A stretch of 64,000 nucleotides of DNA. Source: Yoonia sp. I 8.24. Its GTDB lineage: Bacteria > Pseudomonadota > Alphaproteobacteria > Rhodobacterales > Rhodobacteraceae. Where the stretch lies: contig NZ_JACXGQ010000002.1 of the NCBI RefSeq assembly GCF_022096995.1, positions 124,001-188,000 of the forward strand, in the 5' to 3' direction. The notes beneath the pieces were generated by a model. That model had not been told where the DNA came from. It saw only the letters and a list, made by a program, of their open reading frames with translations, and made no database searches. A program made the translations under genes and the position numbers. Position 1 is the first letter of the stretch, and each line of letters opens with the position of its first letter. This document shows, in pieces, positions 26,819 to 36,001 of the stretch.

Positions 26819-28777
26819 ATGACCGATCAAACATCCAAGATGTATCCGCCGTCAGCGGAAATGGCTGCCAATGCGCATGCAGATAAGGCGACCTATGACG
26901 CGATGTACGCGCAATCAATTTCAGACCCCGAAGGTTTTTGGGCCGAACACGGCAAGCGTTTGGAATGGATCAAACCATTTACAAAGGTTAAGAACACCAG
27001 CTTTGAGCCGGGTAACATCGACATCAAATGGTTCGAAGACGGCACGCTGAACGTCGCCGCCAACTGTATCGACCGCCATCTTGAAACCCGTGGTGATCAA
27101 ACCGCGATCATCTGGGAACCCGATAGCCCCGATGATGAAGCGCAGCACATCACTTTTAAAGAACTGCACGCACGCACCTGCAAAATGGCGAATGTGCTCA
27201 AAGAAATGGGCGTCACTAAGGGCGACCGCGTTGTGCTCTATCTGCCAATGATCCCCGAGGCCGCCTATGCGATGCTGGCCTGTGCGCGGATCGGGGCGAT
27301 CCACTCAATCGTGTTCGCAGGCTTCTCTGCCGAAGCTTTGGGCGCGCGGGTCAATGCCTGTGACGCAAAAGTTGTGATTACGTCCGACGGCGCGCCGCGC
27401 GGTGGCCGCGTGACCAATCTGAAAGACAGCGTGAACCAAGCCTTGCTGCATGACTATCACGATGTGAAATGCCTTGTTGTCAAACGCACAGGCCAGCAAA
27501 TTGCTTGGCGTGGGGACGGCGATTACTGGCTACACGAGATGGAAGAGAAGGTCAGCGCAGACTGCCCACCGACTGAGATGAACGCCGAAGATCCACTTTT
27601 CATCCTTTACACATCCGGCTCTACTGGGCAGCCCAAAGGTGTTGTGCACTCCTCCGGTGGATATCTCGTCTATGCGTCAATGACGCAGCAATACACATTC
27701 GACTACCATGATGGTGACGTGTTCTGGTGTACCGCTGATGTAGGCTGGGTCACGGGGCACAGCTATATCGTCTATGGGCCATTGGCCAACGGCGCGACCA
27801 CAGTGATGTTTGAAGGTGTGCCAACATACCCAGACGCTGGCCGGTTTTGGCAGGTTTGCGAAAAGCACAAGGTCAATCAATTCTACACCGCCCCCACCGC
27901 GATCCGCGCATTGATGGGGCAAGGCACAGAGTTCGTTGAGAAATACGACCTCTCTGACCTTAAGGTGCTGGGCACAGTGGGTGAGCCGATTAACCCAGAA
28001 GCTTGGAATTGGTACAATGATGTTGTGGGCAAAGGCATCGTGCCGATCGTTGACACATGGTGGCAGACTGAAACCGGCGGTCACCTGTTGACACCGTTGC
28101 CGGGCGCAACCGCGACCAAACCGGGATCAGCGACAACCCCATTCTTTGGCGTGCAGCCCGTAATCTTGGAACCCACTTCGGGCGAAGAAATCCACGATAC
28201 CGCCGCCGAAGGTGTGCTGTGTATGAAGGATAGCTGGCCTGCCCAAATGCGTACCGTTTGGGGCGATCATGAGCGGTTCGAGAAAACCTATTTCAGCGAT
28301 TACAAAGGTTACTACTTTACGGGTGACGGCTGTAAGCGCGACGAAGATGGGTATTACTGGATCACCGGCCGCGTTGATGACGTGATCAACGTCTCTGGTC
28401 ACCGGATGGGGACCGCCGAAGTCGAAAGCGCGCTTGTCGCCCATGCGAAGGTCGCCGAAGCCGCAGTTGTTGGCTACCCACACGCCATCAAAGGGCAGGG
28501 CATCTACGCCTATGTCACCCTGATGTCGGATGCGGAACCATCACCAGAACTGCGTAAAGAGCTTGAAGTGTGGGTGCGCGCTGAGATCGGCCCCATTGCC
28601 AAACCTGATCTGATCCAATGGGCGCCCGGCCTGCCAAAAACACGCTCTGGCAAAATCATGCGCCGTATCCTGCGTAAGATCGCTGAAAACGATCACGCGA
28701 CTTTGGGCGATATTTCGACGCTGGCCGATCCATCCGTGGTCGATGACCTGATCGAAAACCGGATGAATAAAGGTTAG
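26819..28777 (+). CDS. acs: Acetyl-CoA synthetase
   Basis: Acs activates acetate to acetyl-CoA through acetyl-AMP. The 652-residue length matches the family exactly when the ATG at 26819 is used; GGGGGGAG precedes it. Motifs include the adenylation core [11 protein letters not shown], the A5-type WWQTETGGH, the hinge region near [14 protein letters not shown], and SGKIMRR, where Lys612 is the usual acetylation-regulated lysine. An upstream in-frame ATG at 26756 adds no conserved sequence. A strong terminator follows. Confidence 0.96.
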   Translation: MTDQTSKMYPPSAEMAANAHADKATYDAMYAQSISDPEGFWAEHGKRLEWIKPFTKVKNTSFEPGNIDIKWFEDGTLNVAANCIDRHLETRGDQTAIIWEPDSPDDEAQHITFKELHARTCKMANVLKEMGVTKGDRVVLYLPMIPEAAYAMLACARIGAIHSIVFAGFSAEALGARVNACDAKVVITSDGAPRGGRVTNLKDSVNQALLHDYHDVKCLVVKRTGQQIAWRGDGDYWLHEMEEKVSADCPPTEMNAEDPLFILYTSGSTGQPKGVVHSSGGYLVYASMTQQYTFDYHDGDVFWCTADVGWVTGHSYIVYGPLANGATTVMFEGVPTYPDAGRFWQVCEKHKVNQFYTAPTAIRALMGQGTEFVEKYDLSDLKVLGTVGEPINPEAWNWYNDVVGKGIVPIVDTWWQTETGGHLLTPLPGATATKPGSATTPFFGVQPVILEPTSGEEIHDTAAEGVLCMKDSWPAQMRTVWGDHERFEKTYFSDYKGYYFTGDGCKRDEDGYYWITGRVDDVINVSGHRMGTAEVESALVAHAKVAEAAVVGYPHAIKGQGIYAYVTLMSDAEPSPELRKELEVWVRAEIGPIAKPDLIQWAPGLPKTRSGKIMRRILRKIAENDHATLGDISTLADPSVVDDLIENRMNKG

Positions 28778-28800
28778 CACCTGAATTCGATGAAATCAGA

Positions 28801-28831
28801 AAGGCCGCGCAAATTGTTTGCGCGGCCTTTT
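28801..28831. terminator. Strong hairpin after acs (bidirectional form)
   Basis: AAGGCCGCGCAAA, a TTG loop and TTTGCGCGGCCTT followed by TT form a perfect 13-bp stem. It can end acs, and with the reverse T-run also the minus-strand gene that ends at 28870. Confidence 0.9.
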
Positions 28832-28869
28832 GGTTTTGGAGAGAAGCAGCTGAGCCGTATTTCAATAAG

Positions 28870-29892
28870 CTATCGACCATAGCCGTGTTCGGCCTGTAGT
28901 GCGCTCATTTCATCTATAAAACACGCGTTGATGCTATCAAATGTGCCTTCTTCATATCTACGAAGGTCTACAATATTGCGTGCAAGGTCAGCTCCGGCGC
29001 GGGGACTGTTCCAATAGGTTTCATTCGGTATGATGCTCGTCCGTGGGCTTCGCATGGCGAATGGACCCATCGCAGAAAGCATACTAGCGCCAACGGCGAT
29101 ACAGGTTTCAGAAGTTGACCCGCAATGGTTGTCGCAAAACTGAGTTATCGGTGTCCATGAAGTAATTTGGCGACCCAATCGCATGACGTCAGAAAGGCGT
29201 TCACTATCTTCTCGAATTTCACGTGGCGCAGGTGGCACCCAAACCATCTCTGATTGCTCGAAACTATCATCGTCAAAAATGCTTGTCGCAACACGCGCCG
29301 ATCCAGCATATCGACCGGCATTTCCACTATTTGACTGAAAAAGAGCCCAAATCAGCAGCACGTCGACTTCGGGTGGGAGCAGCGCGTCCATGCCTTGGAG
29401 GGCTTCGATTAGCGCGTCTGCCTCGCCTTGGTACAGCATGGATTGGGCCGCAAGAAGCGCGGCCTCTGTTTCGCCCGCGCTGATGAGGGCAGATATTGCG
29501 GGCGCCTTTTCTCCGATCTGCGTGACCTGGAGGAGCGCAGTTGCCAATGGCTCGGTATCCTCTGCAAATGTCAGCCACGATTTTCCCGAAAGGCCGCCCG
29601 GCGCTCTAAGGAGTGCGATGCGGTCAGCGCGTTCCAGATCCGCAGTTACATGGGAATGAAAGCCTCCTCTGGATGCAATCCCTGATAACAGTATTTGCGC
29701 CGCTGGATTTTCCGCATGTGCCAGTGCTGCCAGTGCTTCCAATGCGATAAGGTCATCGCCGGCAAGCCAGCTATCCACGGCGGCAACAAATTCGGGCGCG
29801 TCCAAACCTGCAATAGGTGCGTTTTCGGCCGTGGCGGCTTTCGCAAAAACTATTGAACAAATTATGACGGTAAGAAAGTAATACAGTTTCAT
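28870..29892 (-). CDS. Exported helical protein of unknown function
   Basis: A 340-residue protein with a signal peptide (MKLYYFLTVIICSIVFAKAATA). The mature part is Ala- and Leu-rich and helical (AALAHAENPAAQILLSGIAS, ALISAGETEAALLAAQS), the look of TPR or Sel1-like repeats, but no clean repeat period could be assigned. Four Cys residues lie in the C-terminal third (FCDNHCGSTSETC and NACF). The base composition is a little lower in GC than in its neighbours. It is a single-gene unit, and no function can be proposed from its surroundings. Confidence 0.65.
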   Translation of the reverse strand: MKLYYFLTVIICSIVFAKAATAENAPIAGLDAPEFVAAVDSWLAGDDLIALEALAALAHAENPAAQILLSGIASRGGFHSHVTADLERADRIALLRAPGGLSGKSWLTFAEDTEPLATALLQVTQIGEKAPAISALISAGETEAALLAAQSMLYQGEADALIEALQGMDALLPPEVDVLLIWALFQSNSGNAGRYAGSARVATSIFDDDSFEQSEMVWVPPAPREIREDSERLSDVMRLGRQITSWTPITQFCDNHCGSTSETCIAVGASMLSAMGPFAMRSPRTSIIPNETYWNSPRAGADLARNIVDLRRYEEGTFDSINACFIDEMSALQAEHGYGR

Positions 29893-30144
29893 TTTGTCGA
29901 CCTATGGAGCAGAAAAGTATATGAAATTTTCGCTACTTAAAGCGGAAATTGCAAGTGACAACACTCCAATATGCGTTCGCGTTTGTGGGGTCATTGAAGA
30001 ACCGCGAGTGCGTAGCCTTGCTCGACCTCAAAGGCACTTTCCAGCAGCCTAACTGAAGATGATTTTTCGAGATCGATAAACGCAAAAACGGCCCGGCTTT
30101 GATTTAAAGCCGGGCCGTTTTTGCGTTTTGAGATGTAGCGCGCC
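29893..30144. other. Intergenic region with bidirectional terminator
   Basis: The 252 bp between two minus-strand genes hold AT-rich sequence next to the downstream promoter side and a long hairpin at 30081-30125. A 43-codon plus-strand ORF (29921-30052) has no ribosome site or recognised sequence, and I do not call it. Confidence 0.5.
30081..30125. terminator. Long bidirectional terminator after the di-heme cytochrome gene
   Basis: A perfect 20-bp stem (CGCAAAAACGGCCCGGCTTT with its complement) and a 5-nt loop give A-runs and T-runs on both strands. It lies 20 bp after the stop of the minus-strand cytochrome gene. Confidence 0.92.
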
Positions 30145-31767
30145 TTAGTGCTCTTCCTCTTCGGTGCTGTGGATCACAAGGTTTTCTAAAAATGCGATGA
30201 GCTCTTCTTGGTTCTCAGTGGGGAGTGCGGCGTAGGCATCGCGGCTTTGTGCGCCTTCTCCGCCATGCAGCAAGATTGCTTCATTCAACGTGGTGGCGCG
30301 TCCGTCGTGCAACCATGGCCCAGTTGAACCAACGCTGGCAAGCGAGCGCGTCATGAACATTTCGGCACCGATCCCTAAGGGGGCAGATGGGTCAGCGAGG
30401 TCTGGGCCCATATCGTGGCGTTTCAAATCGGTATACCAATTCACCACACCGCGCCCCGATGCGTCGCTTTTGACCGCGCCCAGATGATAAGCCTCGCCTG
30501 ATGCCAGCGTGACCTGATTGTTTGGCGGGTCTGAAAGCATGTCGAACGACATCACCACATCAGGGCGCAGCCCCCGATCCGCTGGATATGAGCCATCTGG
30601 GAATGCGACGTCGTAGAAACCGGGGGTTTGGCTTGGTTCACGAAACGTCGGATCGTTCAGGACCATTTCTTGGGTGTGGCAGCTGTTGCAGCCGACCGTT
30701 ACAAAATGTTCCTGCCCTGCCATGATTGCCGTCCGATCGTCCGCGGCCAAAGTCACTTGGCCGATATCGGCAAGCTCTATTAAGCTGGTGGGCCGTTCCA
30801 GTGCGGCCATATAGATCGTCAATGCGGTGAGGTCGCCAACACTTAGTTCATTTGTGACGCCGTCGAAATCGCCGTCAGCGTCGCCAACCATTTCAACTCC
30901 TTGCAGGCCCATTTCATTATGGGCAGCCCCACGGGTAAAGCTGCGCAGGGTTGCTTCGTTGCCTTTCCAGCCAAAGGGTTTGACTACAAGATCATCGTCC
31001 ACCCCAGACAGGCCTGCGGTATTGATGGCGACAGAACATGGCGCTTCGCTCGTCCGTGTGAATTCCAGCGTGCCGAAGGTGACGCCCTTGGTGATCAGCA
31101 CTGTCGTTGCACTGCCTTGTGTGCAGGCCTGCATCCGTCCTGCCTCGCGCTGCAGGTACAGATCGAGGCTCATTTCTTCGGCCAATCGTTGCGGGATAGC
31201 CAGCGCAAATAACGGTGTTGTGTTGCGTTCTAGGTACTGTGACGGATCGCCTGTGTGCGCGGGGTCCAGTACCACGTTTAACGCGATCCCCCCGGCACCA
31301 TTGGCCAATGGTGCGTTGTGGCAACCAATACACTGCGTCGAATTTGCGCCGCCTTCGCGGGCCGGGAAATGCGTGGCCCATTCACCCGGTCCGTTTAAAT
31401 CCGCGCGCGGGAATCGGCTGAACCGTCGACCTTCGCCAATATTAGCCCCGACACCTTGGATGGCAGTAAAATCGGCTTCGGTCAGCTCATCGCCCATTTC
31501 AAACGCAAATTCAAAGGCGACATCACGCTGCCCATTGGCTACAAGGTCGTTAAGATAGAGCTGATCAATCGGCGCTAGCTCAAACTCTTCTTCACTTTCA
31601 GCGGCAACTTCGGCGACGGCTTCGATGGTTTCCGTTTCGGCGTCGATAGGGGGTTCAACATTCGCGGACGCGACAAATGCGGTCAAGTCGCCGGGTTGCG
31701 TCGTTTGAAAAAAAATGTATCCGCCCGCCAACAGGCCGACAAAGATCAGTGCTTTGATTATGTTCAT
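30145..31767 (-). CDS. Di-heme c-type cytochrome, thiol oxidoreductase-like
   Basis: A 540-residue exported protein with a hydrophobic N-terminal helix (about 5-20) and two CxxCH heme-c sites: CIGCH at 146-150 and CNSCH at 360-364. The arrangement of one heme in each half, with the acidic loop GDADGDFDGVTNE (about 295-307), matches the di-heme oxidoreductase family (DUF1111-type, related to MauG and cytochrome c peroxidases). An acidic linker (residues 40-68) follows the anchor. It probably acts in periplasmic electron transfer with an unknown partner. It is a single gene with its own strong terminator. Confidence 0.85.
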   Translation of the reverse strand: MNIIKALIFVGLLAGGYIFFQTTQPGDLTAFVASANVEPPIDAETETIEAVAEVAAESEEEFELAPIDQLYLNDLVANGQRDVAFEFAFEMGDELTEADFTAIQGVGANIGEGRRFSRFPRADLNGPGEWATHFPAREGGANSTQCIGCHNAPLANGAGGIALNVVLDPAHTGDPSQYLERNTTPLFALAIPQRLAEEMSLDLYLQREAGRMQACTQGSATTVLITKGVTFGTLEFTRTSEAPCSVAINTAGLSGVDDDLVVKPFGWKGNEATLRSFTRGAAHNEMGLQGVEMVGDADGDFDGVTNELSVGDLTALTIYMAALERPTSLIELADIGQVTLAADDRTAIMAGQEHFVTVGCNSCHTQEMVLNDPTFREPSQTPGFYDVAFPDGSYPADRGLRPDVVMSFDMLSDPPNNQVTLASGEAYHLGAVKSDASGRGVVNWYTDLKRHDMGPDLADPSAPLGIGAEMFMTRSLASVGSTGPWLHDGRATTLNEAILLHGGEGAQSRDAYAALPTENQEELIAFLENLVIHSTEEEEH

Positions 31768-31910
31768 TGTATTCTTGCGTCCCCAAAGAATCCTCTGACC
31801 TTAAGCAGATCACCATCTTACTGGCGCAAGCAACGCGGATCTTTTCCGATACCAGTTGTCGGCGTGAACTCGCCGCGATCAATCTTGAATAGATTAATTA
31901 TTAATCGTGA

Positions 31911-32143
31911 CTATTCAGGGTCGAGTAGTTTCACCTCGCGCTGCGGGAAGGGGATGCTGATGTTGTTTGCTGCGAATGCATCCCAAAGGGCAAGAAATAC
32001 ATTGCCGCGGATGTTGGTCAGCCCGCCGGTTGGGTCGGTGATCCAAAAACGTAGGATGTAATCGACTGAGCTGTCTCCAAATCCAACGATATGGCAGACG
32101 GTTGGGCGCGACGTCAGCACCCGGTCGACGCTTTGCGCGGCCT
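31911..32143 (-). pseudogene. Displaced 3' end of the mscS gene (copy A)
   Basis: This fragment, read on the minus strand, encodes the last approximately 75 residues of an MscS-type channel, from AQSVDRVLTSRPTVCHIVG to PQREVKLLDPE, followed by a stop. It has no start or upstream gene body of its own. It matches the end of the intact mscS gene at 33361-34728 almost residue for residue. Most base differences are silent, so both copies evolved as coding sequence. Its normal C-terminus, and its place beside the next chromosomal gene, suggest that this was the original end of the gene. Confidence 0.85.
31933..32142. repeat. Direct repeat of mscS 3' end, copy A
   Basis: Bases 31933-32142 align without gaps to 33407-33616. 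I count about 21 differences in 210 bp by eye, roughly 90 percent identity. The copies have the same orientation and lie 1474 bp apart. Confidence 0.9.
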
Positions 32144-32180
32144 TTTGTGTTGGTGAGATGACTTTTCATGGGGTGGAGTG

Positions 32181-33347
32181 CTATTGTCCATTTCGGCCAA
32201 GTTGTTTCGCCAGCAATGCGGTAGCAGATAGATCAAAGCCGCTTTCGTCATCTTTGATAATTCCGTCTTGTGTTGGCCGGAATAGAGAGGCGAGAACGAT
32301 GGCCTCATTATCGGATCCGACATCGTCACCTTCGCGCATCGCGAGATAAGTTCGGACAAATGCGTTCTTCTCACTTGCGTCCAATGCAAGATGCCTTTCG
32401 CTGAGATACACGCGGTATTGCAGCCGTATCGCCCACATCAACAAAGACATAATGATCAGCATCCCAGATACGGTTACGGGACCCTTGGCCGAAAATTCGC
32501 GAACACACGTATCGCATGCTTGCATATAGAAACTATCGGCAATGTAGTCGCCGGCTAAGAATGGAATGCCTGCCCCCGCAAGGATCGCGAAAATTGTAGT
32601 AGCGATGAACCCCCATAACGCCCATTTTGACTTTCTATCGTGTAGGGTAGCGCGGCTTTCCCATAATTCAGCAGGTGCCTTTAGCTTTAGGTGAGTGTGG
32701 AAGAGCTGCAGCATTTCCCCGAATTTTTCGTTCTGGCGTTCAAGCGCGGATTCATTCTCGGCGTTAGCTTTCTGGGCTTTGAGAACTTCATCTTGTAATG
32801 CCACCATATGTGCATTTGCTGTTTGCGTGGCGCTCGCAACGTTCGTATCGGTTAGCTGTTGAAACGGAAGCGCTGCGCTCGCATAGGCAGCAGCGATGAA
32901 CGTTTCACCTTTCGTAAGGTGCTCGCGTATTCTGCTTCTATTATCGTGAGCGATTTCATTGCTGTGACCGAGGGTAAATTGTAAGTAAGCGCTTAGAGCG
33001 TCGGCGCTGCGTTTCATCTTAACTAGGCCGAATATGAGCTGCGCCTCGATGCTGCTCGACGGTGGAGGTGGCAAGATACCATTGGATTGTCGCTGAGTTA
33101 TGTTGTTGAATAACTTAGGGTTATCGAGAAGCTCATCTAGCTTTTTGAAGGCGTCCACCATGGCACCGACTGTCTGCTTGCCGCGACCAAATACTGTCTC
33201 GGTCACGACGGTCGCGACGCGAACCTCATCCAAAAAACCTGACCAAATTGCCGCTTCTGTTTCAAGATAGCGTTTCATGCCTGCGGATGTTGGAAAGCTG
33301 ACGTTAGGTACGGATCTATAGGTAATTACATAGTCTTGGGTTGTCAT
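32181..33347 (-). CDS. Inserted gene: two-helix membrane protein with a long cytoplasmic N-terminus (DUF6161-like)
   Basis: A 388-residue protein from the ATG at 33347; an in-frame ATG at 33377 overlaps the end of mscS. Residues 1-180 are a helical soluble domain, and about 180-218 look like a coiled coil. Two membrane helices follow (about 242-263 and 290-309) with a short Cys-containing loop (CDTC, 278-281). The conserved-looking tail carries YLSERHLALDASEKNAFVRT and ASLFRPTQDGIIKDD. From memory this tail resembles the uncharacterised family DUF6161, which I could not check. AT content is visibly higher than in flanking genes. It lies alone between two copies of the mscS 3' end. No enzymatic motif is seen. 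Confidence 0.75.
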   Translation of the reverse strand: MTTQDYVITYRSVPNVSFPTSAGMKRYLETEAAIWSGFLDEVRVATVVTETVFGRGKQTVGAMVDAFKKLDELLDNPKLFNNITQRQSNGILPPPPSSSIEAQLIFGLVKMKRSADALSAYLQFTLGHSNEIAHDNRSRIREHLTKGETFIAAAYASAALPFQQLTDTNVASATQTANAHMVALQDEVLKAQKANAENESALERQNEKFGEMLQLFHTHLKLKAPAELWESRATLHDRKSKWALWGFIATTIFAILAGAGIPFLAGDYIADSFYMQACDTCVREFSAKGPVTVSGMLIIMSLLMWAIRLQYRVYLSERHLALDASEKNAFVRTYLAMREGDDVGSDNEAIVLASLFRPTQDGIIKDDESGFDLSATALLAKQLGRNGQ

Positions 33348-33360
33348 ACTCGTCTTACTC

Positions 33361-34728
33361 TTATTGATTGATCTCAAAATTTACTTGCTCGTTGTCCAAC
33401 ACCCTAACCTCGCGCTGCGGGAACGGGATGCTGATGTTGTTTTCGGCAAAGGCATCCCAAAGTGCGAGGAACACGTTGCCACGGATATTGGTCAGCCCGC
33501 CTGTTGGGTCGGTGATCCAGAAACGTAGGATGTAATCGACTGAACTGTCCCCAAATCCAACGATATGGCAGACGGTGGGCCGCGAGGTCAGCACCCGGTC
33601 GACGCTTTGTGCAGCCGCAATGGCGATCTTGCGGACCTCATGCGGGTTGTCCGTGTATGACGTTCCGAAACTGATATCGAGCCGCACAAAATCGTTGGAA
33701 TGCGACCAGTTCACCACTTGTCCGGTGATCAGATCTTCGTTGGGGATCAGGTATTCTTTGCCGTCACGGGTGACAACAGACACGTAGCGCGCACCCAGCG
33801 CGTTGATCCAGCCAAAGGTTTCGCCAAGGCTGATCACGTCACCCGGTTTGATGGATTTATCCAGCAAGATGATCACGCCTGACACAAGGTTCGACACGAC
33901 TTTTTGCAAACCAAAGCCAAGGCCCACACCAATCGCGCCCGAAAGCACTGCAAGCCCGGTTAGGTCAATGCCAAGTGCCTGCACGCCAAAATAGAAGGCA
34001 GCGCTGTAGATGGCGACTTGCAAGCCCTTAATAATAAGGACTTGCATCGATGGGCTGATGTCAGGGTTGGCCCGCACCCGATTGGCTGTTGTCGCGGTAA
34101 ATAGTCGTGCAAGGCTGATGAGCACGCCGAGAATGACCAGCGATTGCACGAGCAAGAGCAGAGAAAAGCGCATTTCACCAATGGTGAATCCGGCCCCGTC
34201 CAGCAAACGCTCGGTGGGCGCAAGCAGCCCCAAGATACGCAGGCTGACGTATGCCCAAGCGCCGTAGCGGACAGTCTTGCGCAAAAGCGGGCTTTTGATC
34301 AGCCGGGTTGCGAATGCGACAGCCAGCCAAGCAAATGCGAGCGTGCCAATAATGCTCAGCAGGTAACTGCGGCTGTTCCATGTGACCTCTCGCATCACAA
34401 ATATGGTGAGCCAAATCAGCGCCACAAAAAAGATCGCGCGCAGCCGTTGGTTGATCACCACGAGAATACGAATGCGCCATTTCGGCCAGTTTTCTCGCGC
34501 GGCCATCCACGCCCTGATCCGCGGCCCTAGCGCTGCGCGCAGCAAATGCGCCAAGACAAAAAGCCCAAGCGCGATCCCAAGCTGATAGATGTTCCACGGG
34601 CGGATAAATCCGTCGGCAAATTTGCTGACATAGTCAAATAGATCGCTTCCAATTGTAAGAACCTGCTCCAACTGCGCATCCCCCGAAAGGCTGTCCGTTG
34701 TTTCTGGTCCGTCGCTATGCCCTGCCAT
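33361..34728 (-). CDS. MscS-family mechanosensitive channel with replaced C-terminus
   Basis: A 455-residue membrane protein. The N-terminal region has several hydrophobic helices, and the pore helix and beta domain follow with GLGFGLQKVVSNLVSGVIILLDKSIKPGDVI (about 245-275), the MscS core. The C-terminal domain ends PQREVRVLDNEQVNFEINQ, which is longer than the end encoded by the duplicate at 31911-32143 (PQREVKLLDPE). MscS channels open under membrane tension to release solutes during osmotic downshock. The last about 75 codons are probably not original to this locus. Confidence 0.88.
   Translation of the reverse strand: MAGHSDGPETTDSLSGDAQLEQVLTIGSDLFDYVSKFADGFIRPWNIYQLGIALGLFVLAHLLRAALGPRIRAWMAARENWPKWRIRILVVINQRLRAIFFVALIWLTIFVMREVTWNSRSYLLSIIGTLAFAWLAVAFATRLIKSPLLRKTVRYGAWAYVSLRILGLLAPTERLLDGAGFTIGEMRFSLLLLVQSLVILGVLISLARLFTATTANRVRANPDISPSMQVLIIKGLQVAIYSAAFYFGVQALGIDLTGLAVLSGAIGVGLGFGLQKVVSNLVSGVIILLDKSIKPGDVISLGETFGWINALGARYVSVVTRDGKEYLIPNEDLITGQVVNWSHSNDFVRLDISFGTSYTDNPHEVRKIAIAAAQSVDRVLTSRPTVCHIVGFGDSSVDYILRFWITDPTGGLTNIRGNVFLALWDAFAENNISIPFPQREVRVLDNEQVNFEINQ
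33407..33616. repeat. Direct repeat of mscS 3' end, copy B
   Basis: This is the partner of 31933-32142 and forms the end of the intact mscS reading frame. Its own 3' continuation encodes a different tail and leads into the inserted gene. Confidence 0.9.
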
Positions 34729-34861
34729 GTTAATCTACCACGTTTCGCACCAGTCTTGCACGCCATGGGCGGTCGGGCAAGCGGAGCAATGTTAAGGCTT
34801 GCTGTGTGACAAGCGTAAGGTTAACAAAAGCATAAAGTTATTCAACCTATAGGGTGTTTTT

Positions 34862-35803
34862 ATGTATATTACTTTGGCCGTATTGCTGGCGACCTTTGGC
34901 GTGATCATGTTGTCGGTAGAAGACGATGAAGATGATGAAACAGACGGCGAAATCACTGGCACAAGTGGCGCTGACGAAATTTCGGGCACCGACGGTGACG
35001 ACATCATCCGCACATGGGCAGGCGACGATATAATCGATGGCGGTGCGGGGGACGACGAAATTCGTCCGGGCGAAGGCGACGATGTCGTTTATGGTGGTGA
35101 CGGGCGCGATTGGATCATTGGCAGCCCCGGCAATGACGAGCTGTATGGCCAAGTTGGCGGCGACCGCGTGTTTGGCGGCGATGGTGACGACTTTATTGAC
35201 GGCGGATACGGATCTGACCGTCTGGGCGGTCAAGATGGCGACGATACAATTTTTGGCGGGTATGATTCACGCGACGAAGGTGGCGTGATTGTCCCCGCGT
35301 TGCAGGCGACAGATACGATCACTGGCGGCGAAGGCGATGATACAATTTATATTTGGGGCGGCGATGGCACGGCTGACGGTGAGGATGGGTCAGACAATCT
35401 GGTTCTCGTGACCGGTTCAGCCTCATTGACTGCGGGCGCGGGCGATGGCGATGATTTCTATGTGCTGGCCAATGTCACCGATGATCAATTGACCTCTGCG
35501 ACCATCGAAGATTTTGATCCGGGCCGGGATACGCTTACATTGACGTTGGATCATGTGCCAGAGGGCGGTACATTACCGGATGTCGATGTCACGATGACGC
35601 AAACGACGGTCGATGGGGTGAATGGCGTTCTGGTCGAAGCCGTTTATACGGGTTCTGGTGATGTCCCCGGTGATTTCGAAGGTGCGGTTGCTTTCTTGAA
35701 AGGTGTTACAACGGATCAGCTTGACGCGACGAATGTCTCGGTTGTTTCAACCGAAGAAGCTGACCTCTTCGATGCAGAGGCGACAATGGCTGCAATCGCT
35801 TGA
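34862..35803 (+). CDS. RTX-type calcium-binding repeat protein with N-terminal membrane anchor
   Basis: A 313-residue acidic protein. Residues 1-18 (MYITLAVLLATFGVIMLS) form a hydrophobic helix, followed by an acidic stretch (EDDEDDETDGE). From about 35 to 140, glycine-aspartate nonapeptide repeats (GGAGDDEIR, GGDGDDFID, GGQDGDDTIFGG) form a calcium-binding beta-roll. The C-terminal half, about 150-313, has a beta-strand pattern without repeats. Most RTX proteins are secreted by type I systems through a C-terminal signal. Here the N-terminal helix suggests a membrane-anchored or Sec-dependent form. No transporter gene lies nearby and the function is unknown. Confidence 0.8.
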   Translation: MYITLAVLLATFGVIMLSVEDDEDDETDGEITGTSGADEISGTDGDDIIRTWAGDDIIDGGAGDDEIRPGEGDDVVYGGDGRDWIIGSPGNDELYGQVGGDRVFGGDGDDFIDGGYGSDRLGGQDGDDTIFGGYDSRDEGGVIVPALQATDTITGGEGDDTIYIWGGDGTADGEDGSDNLVLVTGSASLTAGAGDGDDFYVLANVTDDQLTSATIEDFDPGRDTLTLTLDHVPEGGTLPDVDVTMTQTTVDGVNGVLVEAVYTGSGDVPGDFEGAVAFLKGVTTDQLDATNVSVVSTEEADLFDAEATMAAIA

Positions 35804-36001
35804 TTTTGACCGCCTGACCCTTGCGAGATGGTGCGTCCATGTGTATTTGACCCGTTATGAAACAGGTTTTTGACATGGATGACCGTGCCCGGCTGCCTTG
35901 GCGGTTCTACGGTGCGAGCTGCACGATACTAGCTAAGGGGTAACTCCCTTGCCAATTCCGCACGCCTGAAGACATCTGAAAATTTGATACGGGAGAGGAC
36001 A
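35804..36001 (+). promoter_or_regulatory. leuC upstream region
   Basis: The 198 bp before leuC include TTGACATGG near 35870, which resembles a -35 element, and GGGAGAGGA as the leuC ribosome site. I did not find a leucine-rich leader peptide, so attenuation control is not supported. Confidence 0.35.

Noticed and set aside
26567..26830. Minus-strand ORF covering the acs promoter
   Set aside because: It is antisense to the start of acs, has no ribosome site and shares no recognised sequence.
29921..30052. 43-codon plus-strand ORF upstream of the 28870 gene (MKFSLLKAEIAS...)
   Set aside because: No ribosome site, no recognisable sequence, and it runs into the promoter side and terminator of neighbouring minus-strand genes.
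32144..33406. Integrase or transposon responsible for the mscS insertion
   Set aside because: No recombinase gene, terminal inverted repeat or target-site duplication was visible; only the duplicated gene end supports mobility.
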